DNA from: an uncultured Lachnospiraceae bacterium
GTDB lineage: Bacteria > Bacillota > Clostridia > Lachnospirales > Lachnospiraceae
Direction of reading: 5' to 3'
Length of the DNA: 27,491 nt
NCBI GenBank assembly: GCA_910580015.1
Contig: CAJTVT010000032.1
Location: 4,010-31,500 of the forward strand
In this document: positions 7,053 through 14,732 of the stretch, piece by piece
Layout of the letters: each line of letters starts with the position of its first letter
How positions within the stretch are numbered: position 1 is the first letter of the stretch
Position numbers and translations under genes: made by a program
Notes under the pieces: model-generated
The model's input: only the letters and a program-made list of their open reading frames with translations
Told to the model about the DNA's origin: nothing
Databases searched by the model: none

Positions 7053-7805
7053 TCAGATATATTTCTCATATTGTATTTTTAGACGTCCTTTTCTAGTCTC
7101 CCCAACACACTCCAAAAAACGAAATCTGCCAAAGGAGCGGACGGAAATAAGCTCCCCAGGCTTACATTCTGCTGTAGATTGAAGTATCTGTCGATTATCC
7201 AAAAATATCTTCCCTCCTTTGATCCACTGAACCGCTTGAGAGCGCGAAACACTGCATATACAGGCAATCACGCAATCTAAACGATTTGATGATATAATTC
7301 CAGAGAGAAGTTCCTTTTTCGGTTGAATATCTAGATCGTCTTGCTGAATCTGTTGAACCTTCACCTCGGTATGCCGGATTCTATTCAGTTCACTGATGAG
7401 ATACGGCGCAAGCTTTTCCTGACAAAAGACATAAATTTCTGTCTCATCCACCAAAATATCCCCAAGCTTAGAACGCTCAATTCCCAAGTTCATCAAACTT
7501 CCCAACACATCCCGATGTGTTAAATTCTCTGCAAATCTTCTATTTACTGGCGTAATCTCAAGACAAGCTATTGGATAATTCCAAGTATAACAAAGAGCAT
7601 CAGGTATAAATGCTATCATCTGACGCTCACTCAATTTATATCCGCCGGAACTCTCATACTTGGAATACAGCTCAGAAATTCCCTGCCGGAAGATATTTAA
7701 TTCATTTATATTTAAAAATTCGCTAAATACCACAATCCCCTTCTGTGATGCCTGCTTGGATAGATCCATAAAACGTCTTGCCAATAATGATTCTTCCTTA
7801 GTCAT
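7053..7805 (-). CDS. ylmH: YlmH-type S4-domain RNA-binding protein
   Basis: YlmH is a cytoplasmic RNA-binding protein. In Bacillus subtilis it binds stalled large ribosomal subunits and acts in ribosome-associated quality control as a paralogue of RqcP. The 250-residue protein has the YlmH N-terminal region (MTKEESLLARRFMDLSKQA), a middle domain (YPIACLEITPVNRRFAENLTHRDVLGSLMNLGI) and a C-terminal S4 domain from about 180 (SSNRLDCVIACICSVSRSQAVQWIKGG). The ATG at 7805 has AAAGGA nine bases upstream and starts 14 bases after the sepF stop. Its position next to sepF and yggS matches the ylmE-sepF-ylmH order of Firmicutes. Confidence 0.9.
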   Translation of the reverse strand: MTKEESLLARRFMDLSKQASQKGIVVFSEFLNINELNIFRQGISELYSKYESSGGYKLSERQMIAFIPDALCYTWNYPIACLEITPVNRRFAENLTHRDVLGSLMNLGIERSKLGDILVDETEIYVFCQEKLAPYLISELNRIRHTEVKVQQIQQDDLDIQPKKELLSGIISSNRLDCVIACICSVSRSQAVQWIKGGKIFLDNRQILQSTAECKPGELISVRSFGRFRFLECVGETRKGRLKIQYEKYI

Positions 7806-7819
7806 TTTTCATATTCCTT

Positions 7820-8350
7820 TTAATATTGTGACTGGATGGCGGGAAGATCAAATGCATCCATAATATCTGCAAAATCACCAGAAATATCTACACTTGGAGG
7901 GGTAATGATAAATATGTAATTGGAAACTTTTTGAAGATTTCCACTGATAGCGTAACAGGAGCCGGATGTAAAATCTATAATTCGCTGCGCCGTCTCCACA
8001 TCCAGACCTTCGACATTCAACACCACAGTCCTGTTAAGCAGCAATGTCTCCGTAATTTCCCTTGCATCCTCCACTGTCGTAGGCTTCACAACACACACTT
8101 CCATGCTATTGGCTGCACTTTGTCTCTTTGAAGGACGCATTGGCGTCACCTTAGAGGAGGTCTTTACTGAATGCAGTTTTTTGTCTCCGTATGTATCATT
8201 CAGATCATCATCTTTGTCCTTTGAACGACTTCTTTTCTTAGGCTTCTCATCTTCATAATCGTCATCATCATAGTATTCGTCGTCATCATAGTAATCATCA
8301 TCATCTGAATTCAATCGCATAACATCTAAAAATTTGTCCAGCACTCCCAT
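7820..8350 (-). CDS. sepF: Cell division protein SepF
   Basis: SepF is a membrane-associated FtsZ-binding protein that aligns and anchors FtsZ filaments at the septum. The 176-residue protein has the short amphipathic N-terminal helix (MGVLDKFLDVMRL) used for membrane binding and a C-terminal SepF domain from about residue 83 (MEVCVVKPTTVEDAREITETLLLNRTVVLNVEG). Between them is a linker of unusual composition: residues 16-35 are almost only Asp, Glu and Tyr, followed by a lysine/arginine-rich patch. The DNA there is correspondingly repetitive. Family, size and neighbours (yggS, ylmH) agree. Confidence 0.95.
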   Translation of the reverse strand: MGVLDKFLDVMRLNSDDDDYYDDDEYYDDDDYEDEKPKKRSRSKDKDDDLNDTYGDKKLHSVKTSSKVTPMRPSKRQSAANSMEVCVVKPTTVEDAREITETLLLNRTVVLNVEGLDVETAQRIIDFTSGSCYAISGNLQKVSNYIFIITPPSVDISGDFADIMDAFDLPAIQSQY

Positions 8351-8365
8351 ACTAATCTCCTTGCT

Positions 8366-9055
8366 TTATTTCTTATTTCTTTCTCCGAAAATCCCGGTTC
8401 CGACTCGTACCATAGTGGATCCTTCTTCTATTGCCACCATATAGTCACCAGTCATGCCCATGGAAAGCACGGACATAGTTACATTATCAATGTTTTTCTT
8501 CGCAATGTCAACAGATAATTCTCTAATTTGTTGAAAATGCACACGATTATCTTCTGGATTCGTCACAAAAGGTGCAATAGTCATAAGTCCTTTTATATAA
8601 ATATGCGGCAATTTCGAAATATCTTCCACAAGTTGAATGGCCTCATCTCTGGAAGTACCAAATTTACTCTCTTCCTGAGCAATATTTACTTCAACTAAAA
8701 TATCGGCGGTTACTTGTTTTTTTTGTGCCTGAGCACTAATCTCCTGAGCAAGACGCAGAGAATCTACAGAGTGAATTAAAACCGTTTTATCAATTATATA
8801 TTTCACTTTATTCCTCTGAAGATGACCGATCATGTGCCAACGAATATCTGGTGGCAGAACTGGATGTTTATCCATAATTTCCTGTACCTTATTCTCTCCA
8901 AAATCACGACTCCCAGCATCATACGCCTCCTGTATCATGGACACAGGCTTTGTTTTACTCACTGCAATCAATGTTACCTCTTTTGGATCTCTGCCAACTT
9001 TTTTGCAGGCTTTTTCAATATTTTCACATACCTGGTTTAAATTTTCTGCAACCAT
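8366..9055 (-). CDS. PLP homeostasis protein, YggS/PROSC family
   Basis: This non-catalytic, pyridoxal-phosphate-binding TIM-barrel protein keeps free PLP levels in balance; it is the homologue of YlmE in Bacillus and YggS in E. coli. The 229-residue length is typical. The PLP lysine is Lys34 in LIAVSKTKP. The family segments DFGENKVQEI, WHMIGHLQRNKVKYI, GLMTIAPF and SMGMTGDYMVAIEEGSTMVRVGTGIFGER are all present. The last phosphate-binding stretch is intact. An AGGAGG lies 11 bases before the ATG. It is upstream of sepF in the standard Firmicutes order. Confidence 0.95.
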   Translation of the reverse strand: MVAENLNQVCENIEKACKKVGRDPKEVTLIAVSKTKPVSMIQEAYDAGSRDFGENKVQEIMDKHPVLPPDIRWHMIGHLQRNKVKYIIDKTVLIHSVDSLRLAQEISAQAQKKQVTADILVEVNIAQEESKFGTSRDEAIQLVEDISKLPHIYIKGLMTIAPFVTNPEDNRVHFQQIRELSVDIAKKNIDNVTMSVLSMGMTGDYMVAIEEGSTMVRVGTGIFGERNKK

Positions 9056-9129
9056 TGCTCTATTTTCCTCCTACATAAGAATCAATTATCTTATTTCTCT
9101 GTTTTGTATACTCCCCGATAGTCCTAACC

Positions 9130-10513
9130 TCAATGAATAATCTGATTTTCTGTGATCTCAGATGCTTCCAGCGCAATATGATCGTATAAGGTAATCCCAT
9201 AATTTGTTCCAGTTTCAATAATGGCATATTCTTCATTCTGGTATAAAATCTTCACTTTACGGAATACAGCATACCCTCTGTTAATATTGTAAACTCCTTG
9301 AAGAGATTCTTGCTCTCGCAATGGGAATATGTCATCGGATTTCTCTTTCTGGATTTTATCTCCGGCGGATAATTTATCCCCAGCCACATAATACATATCT
9401 TTTGTTTCTTCCGCCACCACAACAGGAGCAAACTCTGTAACAATCTCTCCGTCTTCATTCTTATAGCGACGTATCACTCCATTGGAACTATTGCTTTCAT
9501 CCTTCGTCAGATACTCTTTTGGTATCAGGAAAAAGCTTTTCTCTGTCAGAGAAGTATTGGGTATCTTTAGTCCCTCTGTATCAGAAAGCAACAATTCTAC
9601 CTCCAAATAGCGCTCTGTAGCAAAGCGAATCACCGAATTTTGAAAGGTTAAGACCAGATAAGAACCATCATCTTTGGTAAGAATTTTGGAAACTCCCCAT
9701 GCAGAACCTCCATTTTTCTTAAATTTTACCTTAATATTTGATTCCTTTTCAAGTTCCAATGCATATTGTTGCTCCACAGGAATCACCAAACTCCAGATCT
9801 CGCTTGTTATCATCTTATACGCTGGATCCTCTGCATTGACTTGCTCTCTTGTCATAAGATTATTCTTATGATATCCAGACATATCAAAGACATCTTTTGT
9901 CAGATTTTCCAGTTCCAAATTTTCAAATCCATCTGTGTTGTACACTACAATTCCTGGCTCCGCAGCCTGGCAGATATGTAATCCTTGATAAGAATCGCTT
10001 GTAGATTCCAGGCTGGACAATGAAGTTTTATTAAGTGCTTTCATCAACTCCGCTTCCATATCATATTGGAAATTATATACCTGATAAAAATTTTGGTTGG
10101 AATACTCATTTACATAATCAGACGCTGTCTTTTCCAAATCTGCGTAGGAATTTTTATCTGAAAATAACTGTCCATTATTTTGGGAACGGATATTGTTGTA
10201 AAAATTTCCAGTCTTATCAATGGAATACACATAACTGCTCACTCCTACTTTCGTCGCATTTCGATTATAATAATTTATATAACCTGATTCTTCTGTTCGA
10301 TATACCTTTTCTTCCCGCAATATGATTCCAGTAAACACATTATTTTCTGCAATGGTTCCCTGTGAGACCTCATACACTGCAACTCGCTCTGTCGTAAAAT
10401 ACACATACACATTGTAAAGCAGGTAAATAAAGATAATCAAAAAAATAATAACTCCAATATTGATCTGAGATACTCTGTGAAATTTAACAATTTTTTTATT
10501 TTTTTTTTGCCAT
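9130..10513 (-). CDS. HlyD-like membrane-anchored protein, out of frame at a poly-A run
   Basis: This gene encodes a single-pass membrane protein resembling HlyD-type adaptor subunits, of a type commonly found upstream of yggS-sepF in Lachnospiraceae; its partner is unknown. One N-terminal membrane segment (INIGVIIFLIIFIYLLYNVYVYF) precedes an extracytoplasmic domain opening YEVSQGTIAENNVFTGIILREEKVY. As sequenced, the frame from ATG 10513 meets TAA after GCA and three AAA codons. Removing one A from the run at 10499-10508 joins it to the long frame as a 460-residue protein starting MAKKNKKIVKFHRVSQ. Without a shift, the first standard start is TTG 10440, inside the membrane segment, with a distant GGAG. 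Weak AGGA precedes ATG 10513. Possibilities are transcriptional slippage, phase variation, a mutation, or a sequencing error. Confidence 0.75.
10499..10508 (-). repeat. Ten-base A homopolymer near the HlyD-like start
   Basis: Ten consecutive A's on the minus strand follow ATGGC, then one T and seven more A's (10491-10497). Nine A's would open the reading frame and ten close it. Homopolymers of this length are known sites of replication and RNA-polymerase slippage. Confidence 0.8.
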
Positions 10514-10592
10514 AAATTTTAAGTCCTATTTCTATCTAACTTTCTCAACTGCCCATTTCGTGCTAAAAATTAACAACATACACAGAACTCTT

Positions 10593-10620
10593 GGGATTAC
10601 ACTGTCAATATCTTAATCCC
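10593..10620 (-). promoter_or_regulatory. Inverted repeat around a TTGACA, possible operator/promoter
   Basis: GGGATTA (10593-10599) and TAATCCC (10614-10620) form a perfect seven-base inverted repeat. Between them, on the minus strand, is a consensus -35 TTGACA (10608-10603). A matching -10 is poor (TGTGTA at an 18-base spacing), so the promoter is uncertain. The site lies in the divergent gap between the HlyD-like gene and the DUF378 gene and could be an operator for either. Confidence 0.35.
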
Positions 10621-10736
10621 TTGCGATATTCTACTTATTTTAGCATTAAAAAAACGGAAACTCAAGACTGCCATAAACTTCCAACATGTTTTTCAAAAAA
10701 GCGGCAAGACTAATTGTGTAAAAGGAGGTAATGCTT

Positions 10737-10949
10737 ATGAATACCAAAGGTTTAGACTATACCTTATTGGCACTGGTCATTATTGGTGCCATTAATTGGG
10801 GCTTAATTGGATTATTTCGTTTCGACCTGGTATCCTTCTTATTTGGAGATATGAGCTGGATTACCAGAATTGTCTATGGAATTGTAGGAATTGGCGGTCT
10901 GTATCTGTGCAGCGTATTTGGAAGAATCCGCTCTATGAACGAAGCCTAA
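10737..10949 (+). CDS. Small DUF378 (YuzA-like) membrane protein
   Basis: This 70-residue integral membrane protein belongs to the DUF378 family, whose function is unknown. It has two hydrophobic segments: about 9-28, containing the family signature LVIIGAINWGLIGLF, and about 42-62. A short charged tail (GRIRSMNEA) ends it. An ATG at 10731 lies only two bases after the AAAGGAGG, so the second ATG at 10737, at eight bases, is the better start. It is transcribed alone, divergent from the HlyD-like gene and convergent with the P-loop gene. Confidence 0.88.
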   Translation: MNTKGLDYTLLALVIIGAINWGLIGLFRFDLVSFLFGDMSWITRIVYGIVGIGGLYLCSVFGRIRSMNEA

Positions 10950-11098
10950 GCGAATTCTGTTCATCAAATGACAGATATCACTTGGTGGAAATTTTGAATC
11001 TTAAGGAGGTTGGTCACTTTATACGCTGAGCACAACGATATGATACCTTTCGTGCAAGTGCGTATTCTGACCAAGGAATCTCGATGAAGTTCCTATAA

Positions 11099-11221
11099 GG
11101 ATTAGGGTGTCAAAAGCACCTTTGGTGCTACGCCCATACCATATATTGTGATTACAAATCAATTTGCACATTAAGATATGGTATAGAGCAGGTACAACGC
11201 ACCCTTTTGACACCCTAATCC
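11099..11221. repeat. 123-bp inverted-repeat element (MITE-like)
   Basis: Perfect 18-base terminal arms, GGATTAGGGTGTCAAAAG (11099-11116) and its complement (11204-11221), enclose a second perfect pair, ATACCATAT (11136-11144) and ATATGGTAT (11176-11184). Each flank between the pairs is exactly 19 bases, so the element is nearly symmetrical. A local hairpin GCACC-TTT-GGTGC lies in the left arm. It has no coding capacity and no clear target-site duplication (TATAA on the left and AATAA on the right flank it). It sits in the 332-bp gap between convergent genes. The rest of the gap, 10950-11098, holds nothing I can identify beyond a stray AAGGAGG at 11002. Confidence 0.75.
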
Positions 11222-11232
11222 AATAAGACAAT

Positions 11233-11266
11233 AAAGGGTTATCGACTGTGCTTCCGATAACCCCTT
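11233..11266 (-). terminator. Rho-independent terminator of the P-loop protein gene
   Basis: GGGTTATCG (11236-11244) and CGATAACCC (11255-11263) form a perfect nine-base stem with a ten-base loop. On the minus strand it is followed by TTTATTGTCTTATT, and it lies 16 bases after the stop of the 11282-11701 gene. On the plus strand the tail is CT-rich, so some bidirectional use is possible. Confidence 0.75.
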
Positions 11267-11281
11267 CCTCTTCTGTACATA

Positions 11282-11701
11282 TTATAAAGATACAATCACT
11301 TTACCCTTTGTACATTCTGGTAATTCACTTTCATTTCTGGAAATACTTAACACAAAATTAACATGGAACTTTTTGGCAATCTCTTCTAACTTTGTAATAG
11401 CATGGGTGAGTTCTTCATCTTTCATCACCGCAATGGTAAGGAAACTGTCTAAATACATCTCTTCCAAATCATGATCCTGAGAGATAATCCCGCACAAAAA
11501 TCCCAGAAATTCATCACAGTTGGATATGAGATAATCTGAAACGTTAATCAAACGGACTTTATTACTTAATTCATACATATGTTTCTGGCTCTTATCCAAA
11601 TATACAATATTGCCAGTCGCAGATTTTATGGATTCATTGACCTTGTCCAGCAGATGCTTTGTCTTCCCTTTACCCTTTTCTCCAGTTATAATTTGTATCA
11701 T
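11282..11701 (-). CDS. Small orphan P-loop protein of unknown function
   Basis: The 139-residue protein begins with a strand and a Walker A motif GEKGKGKT at 7-14. A second hydrophobic strand (NIVYLDKS) and a possible Walker-B-like strand near the end (VNFVLSISRNESE) lack the usual acidic pair. It has no signal peptide or membrane segment, and I do not recognise a characterised family. Such genes are sometimes auto-annotated after PilT or as generic ATP-binding proteins, but nothing here supports pili. ATG 11701 has AGGAGGAG seven bases upstream. It has its own promoter (11813-11841), a leader of about 105 bases with an inverted repeat, and its own terminator, so it is a single-gene unit. Confidence 0.75.
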   Translation of the reverse strand: MIQIITGEKGKGKTKHLLDKVNESIKSATGNIVYLDKSQKHMYELSNKVRLINVSDYLISNCDEFLGFLCGIISQDHDLEEMYLDSFLTIAVMKDEELTHAITKLEEIAKKFHVNFVLSISRNESELPECTKGKVIVSL

Positions 11702-11740
11702 GACAATCTCCTCCTAGTCTCAACCGCATTTGTGCAAAAC

Positions 11741-11778
11741 AGATAAATTAATGTGAAATTTTAACCACCTATTTATCT
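11741..11778 (-). promoter_or_regulatory. Inverted repeat in the leader of the P-loop gene
   Basis: AGATAAAT (11741-11748) and ATTTATCT (11771-11778) are perfect complements separated by 22 bases, inside the predicted untranslated leader. It may form an RNA stem or bind a regulator. The stem is AT-rich, so it is not strong. Confidence 0.35.
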
Positions 11779-11812
11779 ATGTTTACAGAAAACAGTTACT
11801 TTTTATATGGTC

Positions 11813-11841
11813 ATTATAGTATATTTTCACAGAAAATTCAA
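11813..11841 (-). promoter_or_regulatory. Predicted promoter of the P-loop protein gene
   Basis: TTGAAT (11841-11836) and a perfect TATAAT (11818-11813), 17 bases apart on the minus strand, lie immediately after the stop codon of the carboxypeptidase gene. It separates the P-loop gene from the cell-shape operon. Confidence 0.65.
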
Positions 11842-11844
11842 TAA

Positions 11845-12840
11845 CTATTTTGAAATTTTCTCCAACAATTGGGTCATCTCCTGATAGAGATTTTCGCGGC
11901 TTTCCGCTTTATATACAATGGAAATATATGGAATATCTCCTCCCTTTTGGCTGTAGAGCACAAGACAATAGCCTGCATTGCTGGTGGTTCCCGTCTTCCC
12001 ACCCACTACCTGAACTCCATCTGGTACAGGTGATTCTCCAGTCAGATATTTATTGCTGTTATCCCAACTCTTAGTAATGGCTACACCTGTGGAACTAACA
12101 AAATTTCCAACATGATTTTTGGTACTGATGATTGTTACAAATTTCTCATCCTTTAGCGCAGCCTGGAAAATCAAATGCATATCATACACCGTTGTATAAT
12201 GATCCTCATTGTGCAGTCCATGTGGATTTACAAAATGAGAATTTGTCGCTCCCAGTGCCAAAGCTTCCTGATTCATCAATTTTACAAATTCTTCGGCACT
12301 TCCTGATACCAACTCTGCAATCACATTTGCAGCGTCATTTCCACTACAAAGCATCAGACCATAGAGAAGCTCCTCCAAATTGATTGTATCGCCCACGGAT
12401 AACCCGCAAAGCGTGGATCCTTGCTCCAACTGCAAATGTTCTTCCTTAACCGTAGCTGTATCAGTAAGATCTCCATGCTTCAATGCCACATATGCAGTCA
12501 ATATTTTTGTAGTGCTGGCAGGATACAGACGTTCATGAATGTTCTTGCCAAACTCTAAAGTATTTTCCTGAATGTTAAATAGACCAGCTCCTTCTGAAAG
12601 AGAATCTGTAATACCTTCGCATAATTTATTTCCTGTATCTGCAACACACAAATCTTCCGCAAAAAAAGAAGTATTCCCTTCTCCGCCACTTGTTGTGGTA
12701 TTAAGACCATATGCTCTGGTACTCTCGTATACATCGTATGGGTTCTCAATCTCTACTTCTTGTCCGCATCCTTGAACTGCCAACAGGGACAATGCCAAAA
12801 CTAGAGCTGCTGTTTTATGCCATGGAACAGTTTTTTTCAT
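11845..12840 (-). CDS. D-alanyl-D-alanine carboxypeptidase (PBP5/DacA family), probable lipoprotein
   Basis: It removes the terminal D-Ala from peptidoglycan stem peptides outside the membrane and so limits cross-linking. The 331-residue protein has the three serine-transferase motifs Ser109-Lys112 (PASTTK), Ser166-Gly-Asn168 (CSGNDA) and KTG at 282-284. The N-terminus is a signal peptide ending LLAVQGCG, so Cys25 looks like a lipidation site, although Gln at -2 is unusual. There is no C-terminal amphipathic anchor, which fits lipid anchoring. A GTG at 12858 is also in frame, but ATG 12840, one base after the mgsA stop, fits a normal signal peptide and coupling. It is the last gene of the cell-shape operon. 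Confidence 0.9.
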   Translation of the reverse strand: MKKTVPWHKTAALVLALSLLAVQGCGQEVEIENPYDVYESTRAYGLNTTTSGGEGNTSFFAEDLCVADTGNKLCEGITDSLSEGAGLFNIQENTLEFGKNIHERLYPASTTKILTAYVALKHGDLTDTATVKEEHLQLEQGSTLCGLSVGDTINLEELLYGLMLCSGNDAANVIAELVSGSAEEFVKLMNQEALALGATNSHFVNPHGLHNEDHYTTVYDMHLIFQAALKDEKFVTIISTKNHVGNFVSSTGVAITKSWDNSNKYLTGESPVPDGVQVVGGKTGTTSNAGYCLVLYSQKGGDIPYISIVYKAESRENLYQEMTQLLEKISK

Positions 12841-12841
12841 T

Positions 12842-13237
12842 CTATCTATACATTTCACGCCACTCTAAATCTCCTCTATCTAATGACTTAATTAACAACT
12901 CCGCTGTAGCAAGATTAGTCGCCAACGGAATATTATACATATCGCACAGATGAACCGTATTATTAACATCTGGTTCATGGGATTTCACTGTGACAGGATC
13001 CCTTAAAAAAATGACCAGATCAATCTGATTATGCTCAATCTGCGCTGCAAGTTGCTGAGAACCACCCAGATGACCTGCCAAATATTTATGAATAGAGAGA
13101 TTGGTTACCTCCTCAATCAGACGCCCGGTAGTACCGGTTGCGTACAAATCATTTTTACAGAGAATGCCTCGATAGGCTATACAAAAATTTTGCATCAGTT
13201 TCTTCTTGGAATCATGAGCGATCAATCCGATGTTCAC
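12842..13237 (-). CDS. mgsA: Methylglyoxal synthase
   Basis: It converts dihydroxyacetone phosphate to methylglyoxal and phosphate, a bypass of lower glycolysis used when sugar phosphates accumulate. The 131-residue protein contains IALIAHD-like GLIAHDSKKK, the phosphate-binding ATGTTGRL, GHLGGSQQLAAQI, the catalytic-Asp segment LRDPVTVKSHEPDV and NIPLATNLATAELLI. It starts with GTG at 13237, preceded by AAGGGGG at about nine bases, and the gap to the rodA stop is a single base. It is followed by the carboxypeptidase gene after one base, so it is firmly inside the cell-shape operon, an arrangement known in clostridia. Confidence 0.95.
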   Translation of the reverse strand: MNIGLIAHDSKKKLMQNFCIAYRGILCKNDLYATGTTGRLIEEVTNLSIHKYLAGHLGGSQQLAAQIEHNQIDLVIFLRDPVTVKSHEPDVNNTVHLCDMYNIPLATNLATAELLIKSLDRGDLEWREMYR

Positions 13238-13238
13238 G

Positions 13239-14363
13239 TTAAAATTCCCCCTTTCGGTATTTTAAAGGCTGAAGTCCTACATTTAACACAAGTCCAATTC
13301 CTATAAAGAGACTTACCAAGGAAGTAAGCCCGTAACTTACAAAAGGAAGCGGAAGTCCAGTATTGGGCATCAATCCAGTTACAACACAGATGTTGACAAA
13401 GGTCTGGAATCCAACCCAGACAGCAACACCGCCACAAATCAAACGTCCCGATAAATCTTTTGCCTTTCTTCCTGTCAAAATACATTCAAACACAATCAAA
13501 AAAAGTAAAATTAAGATTGCTGCGCTTCCTACAAACCCCAATTCTTCTCCGGCAACTGCAAAGATAAAATCCGTCTGCGGTTCCGGAATAAAATTACCAT
13601 TTTTTACTGAAAATACAGTATCGTTGTTAAGTCCCTTCCCCCATAACAGTCCTGAACCAATAGCCATAATAGAATTTTGCTGCTGATATGCATCTGTTGC
13701 ATATTTCTCTGGCTGAAGCCATGCCATAATACGCCGTAATTGATAAGGATCCAAAATATTCTGGTCAGGCTGTAAAATCAAATAAATAAACAGGGAACCA
13801 GCCGGAATTAAAATGGCCAGCACACCTCCTATTATTTTATAACTTAATCCACTTAAAAACAAGAGCGCAATAAAAATTACCGCCACTACAATACTAGTTG
13901 ACAAATCTGGCTGTTTTTCAATCATAAACCATGGAATAAAAATTAAGATTCCAGACAATATGATAAAGGTAAATTTGTTGATATATTCATAATATTTACC
14001 AAAAAACCAAGAAAAAAACAGAATTAACAGCACCTTTGACAATTCCGAAGGCTGAAAACGAAAACCGCCAACCTCTATCCAACGGACTGCTCCGCCAGCA
14101 TCGTCCCCAAACACATGAAACGTGATTAACGCCAGCAGTCCCAGGTTAAATATATAAATCAGCCAGTTAAACCGCAAAATGAAGGAGTAATCTATAATGG
14201 AAACTACGATCATCACAAACAGACCCAAAGCCAATCCCAGGATCTGTTTATTCTGTACCGAATGCTGTGCACTGCCAATCACACGTATTCCCAGCACCGT
14301 TATCGCTATAACATAGAAAATCAAACGTATATTGTAATTCTTAATTTGATACTGTTTCAACAT
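13239..14363 (-). CDS. rodA: RodA, SEDS peptidoglycan polymerase
   Basis: This multi-pass SEDS glycosyltransferase polymerises lipid II into glycan strands for side-wall elongation together with PBP2 and MreBCD. The 374-residue protein has about ten hydrophobic segments and the family signatures AVRWIEVGGFRFQPSELSK, PEPQTDFIFAVAGEELGFVG and LPFVSYGLTSLVS. The genes for its partners MreB, MreC, MreD and PBP2 lie in the same operon, which argues for RodA rather than FtsW or SpoVE. ATG 14363 follows GGAGG at seven bases. The 78-base gap from minE is the largest inside the operon and holds no clear promoter. Confidence 0.93.
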   Translation of the reverse strand: MLKQYQIKNYNIRLIFYVIAITVLGIRVIGSAQHSVQNKQILGLALGLFVMIVVSIIDYSFILRFNWLIYIFNLGLLALITFHVFGDDAGGAVRWIEVGGFRFQPSELSKVLLILFFSWFFGKYYEYINKFTFIILSGILIFIPWFMIEKQPDLSTSIVVAVIFIALLFLSGLSYKIIGGVLAILIPAGSLFIYLILQPDQNILDPYQLRRIMAWLQPEKYATDAYQQQNSIMAIGSGLLWGKGLNNDTVFSVKNGNFIPEPQTDFIFAVAGEELGFVGSAAILILLFLIVFECILTGRKAKDLSGRLICGGVAVWVGFQTFVNICVVTGLMPNTGLPLPFVSYGLTSLVSLFIGIGLVLNVGLQPLKYRKGEF

Positions 14364-14441
14364 TGTAAACCTCCATCATGTGCTGCCCACCTTTTTGCAG
14401 ACCGCATGGCTGTTCTAACTTTTCACCTCACAGATACGATC

Positions 14442-14720
14442 TCAGCCATTATTTGAATGTTTTATATCTTTGATGGGGATATTGGCATATAATGCCGGAA
14501 CAATCCCATTGTTACCCTCGGATTCTGTCTGGGTAATCTGAATATCTAATCCCTCTGCATCAATCTCCATATATTTGGAAATTACCTGTATAATGTCATT
14601 TTTAATCTTTTCCATCACTTCTGGAGAACAGTTCGCCCGGTCGGAAACCAATAACAGCTTGAGCCGATCTTTGGCTATCTCACCGGGTGTTTTCTTTTTA
14701 AAAAAATCCATCAAACCCAT
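14442..14720 (-). CDS. minE: Cell division topological specificity factor MinE
   Basis: MinE drives MinD off the membrane, giving the Min system its topological specificity (pole-to-pole oscillation in E. coli). The 92-residue protein has the membrane-targeting start MGLMDFFKKK, the MinD-contact region around residues 15-35 (IAKDRLKLLLVSDRANCSPE) and the C-terminal topological domain (ISKYMEIDAEGLDIQITQTE). An AGGAGG precedes the ATG, 12 bases after the minD stop. Having MinE rather than only DivIVA/MinJ for Min placement is typical of many clostridia and unlike Bacillus. Confidence 0.95.
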   Translation of the reverse strand: MGLMDFFKKKTPGEIAKDRLKLLLVSDRANCSPEVMEKIKNDIIQVISKYMEIDAEGLDIQITQTESEGNNGIVPALYANIPIKDIKHSNNG

Positions 14721-14732
14721 TTTGGTTTCCTC

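Noticed and set aside
8215..8320. Repetitive triplets resembling a short tandem or CRISPR-like repeat
   Set aside because: They are in-frame codons of the acidic SepF linker, with no spacer-repeat spacing.
11019..11231. 70-codon minus-strand frame downstream of the DUF378 gene
   Set aside because: It runs through the whole inverted-repeat element and has no ribosome site; it is open by chance.
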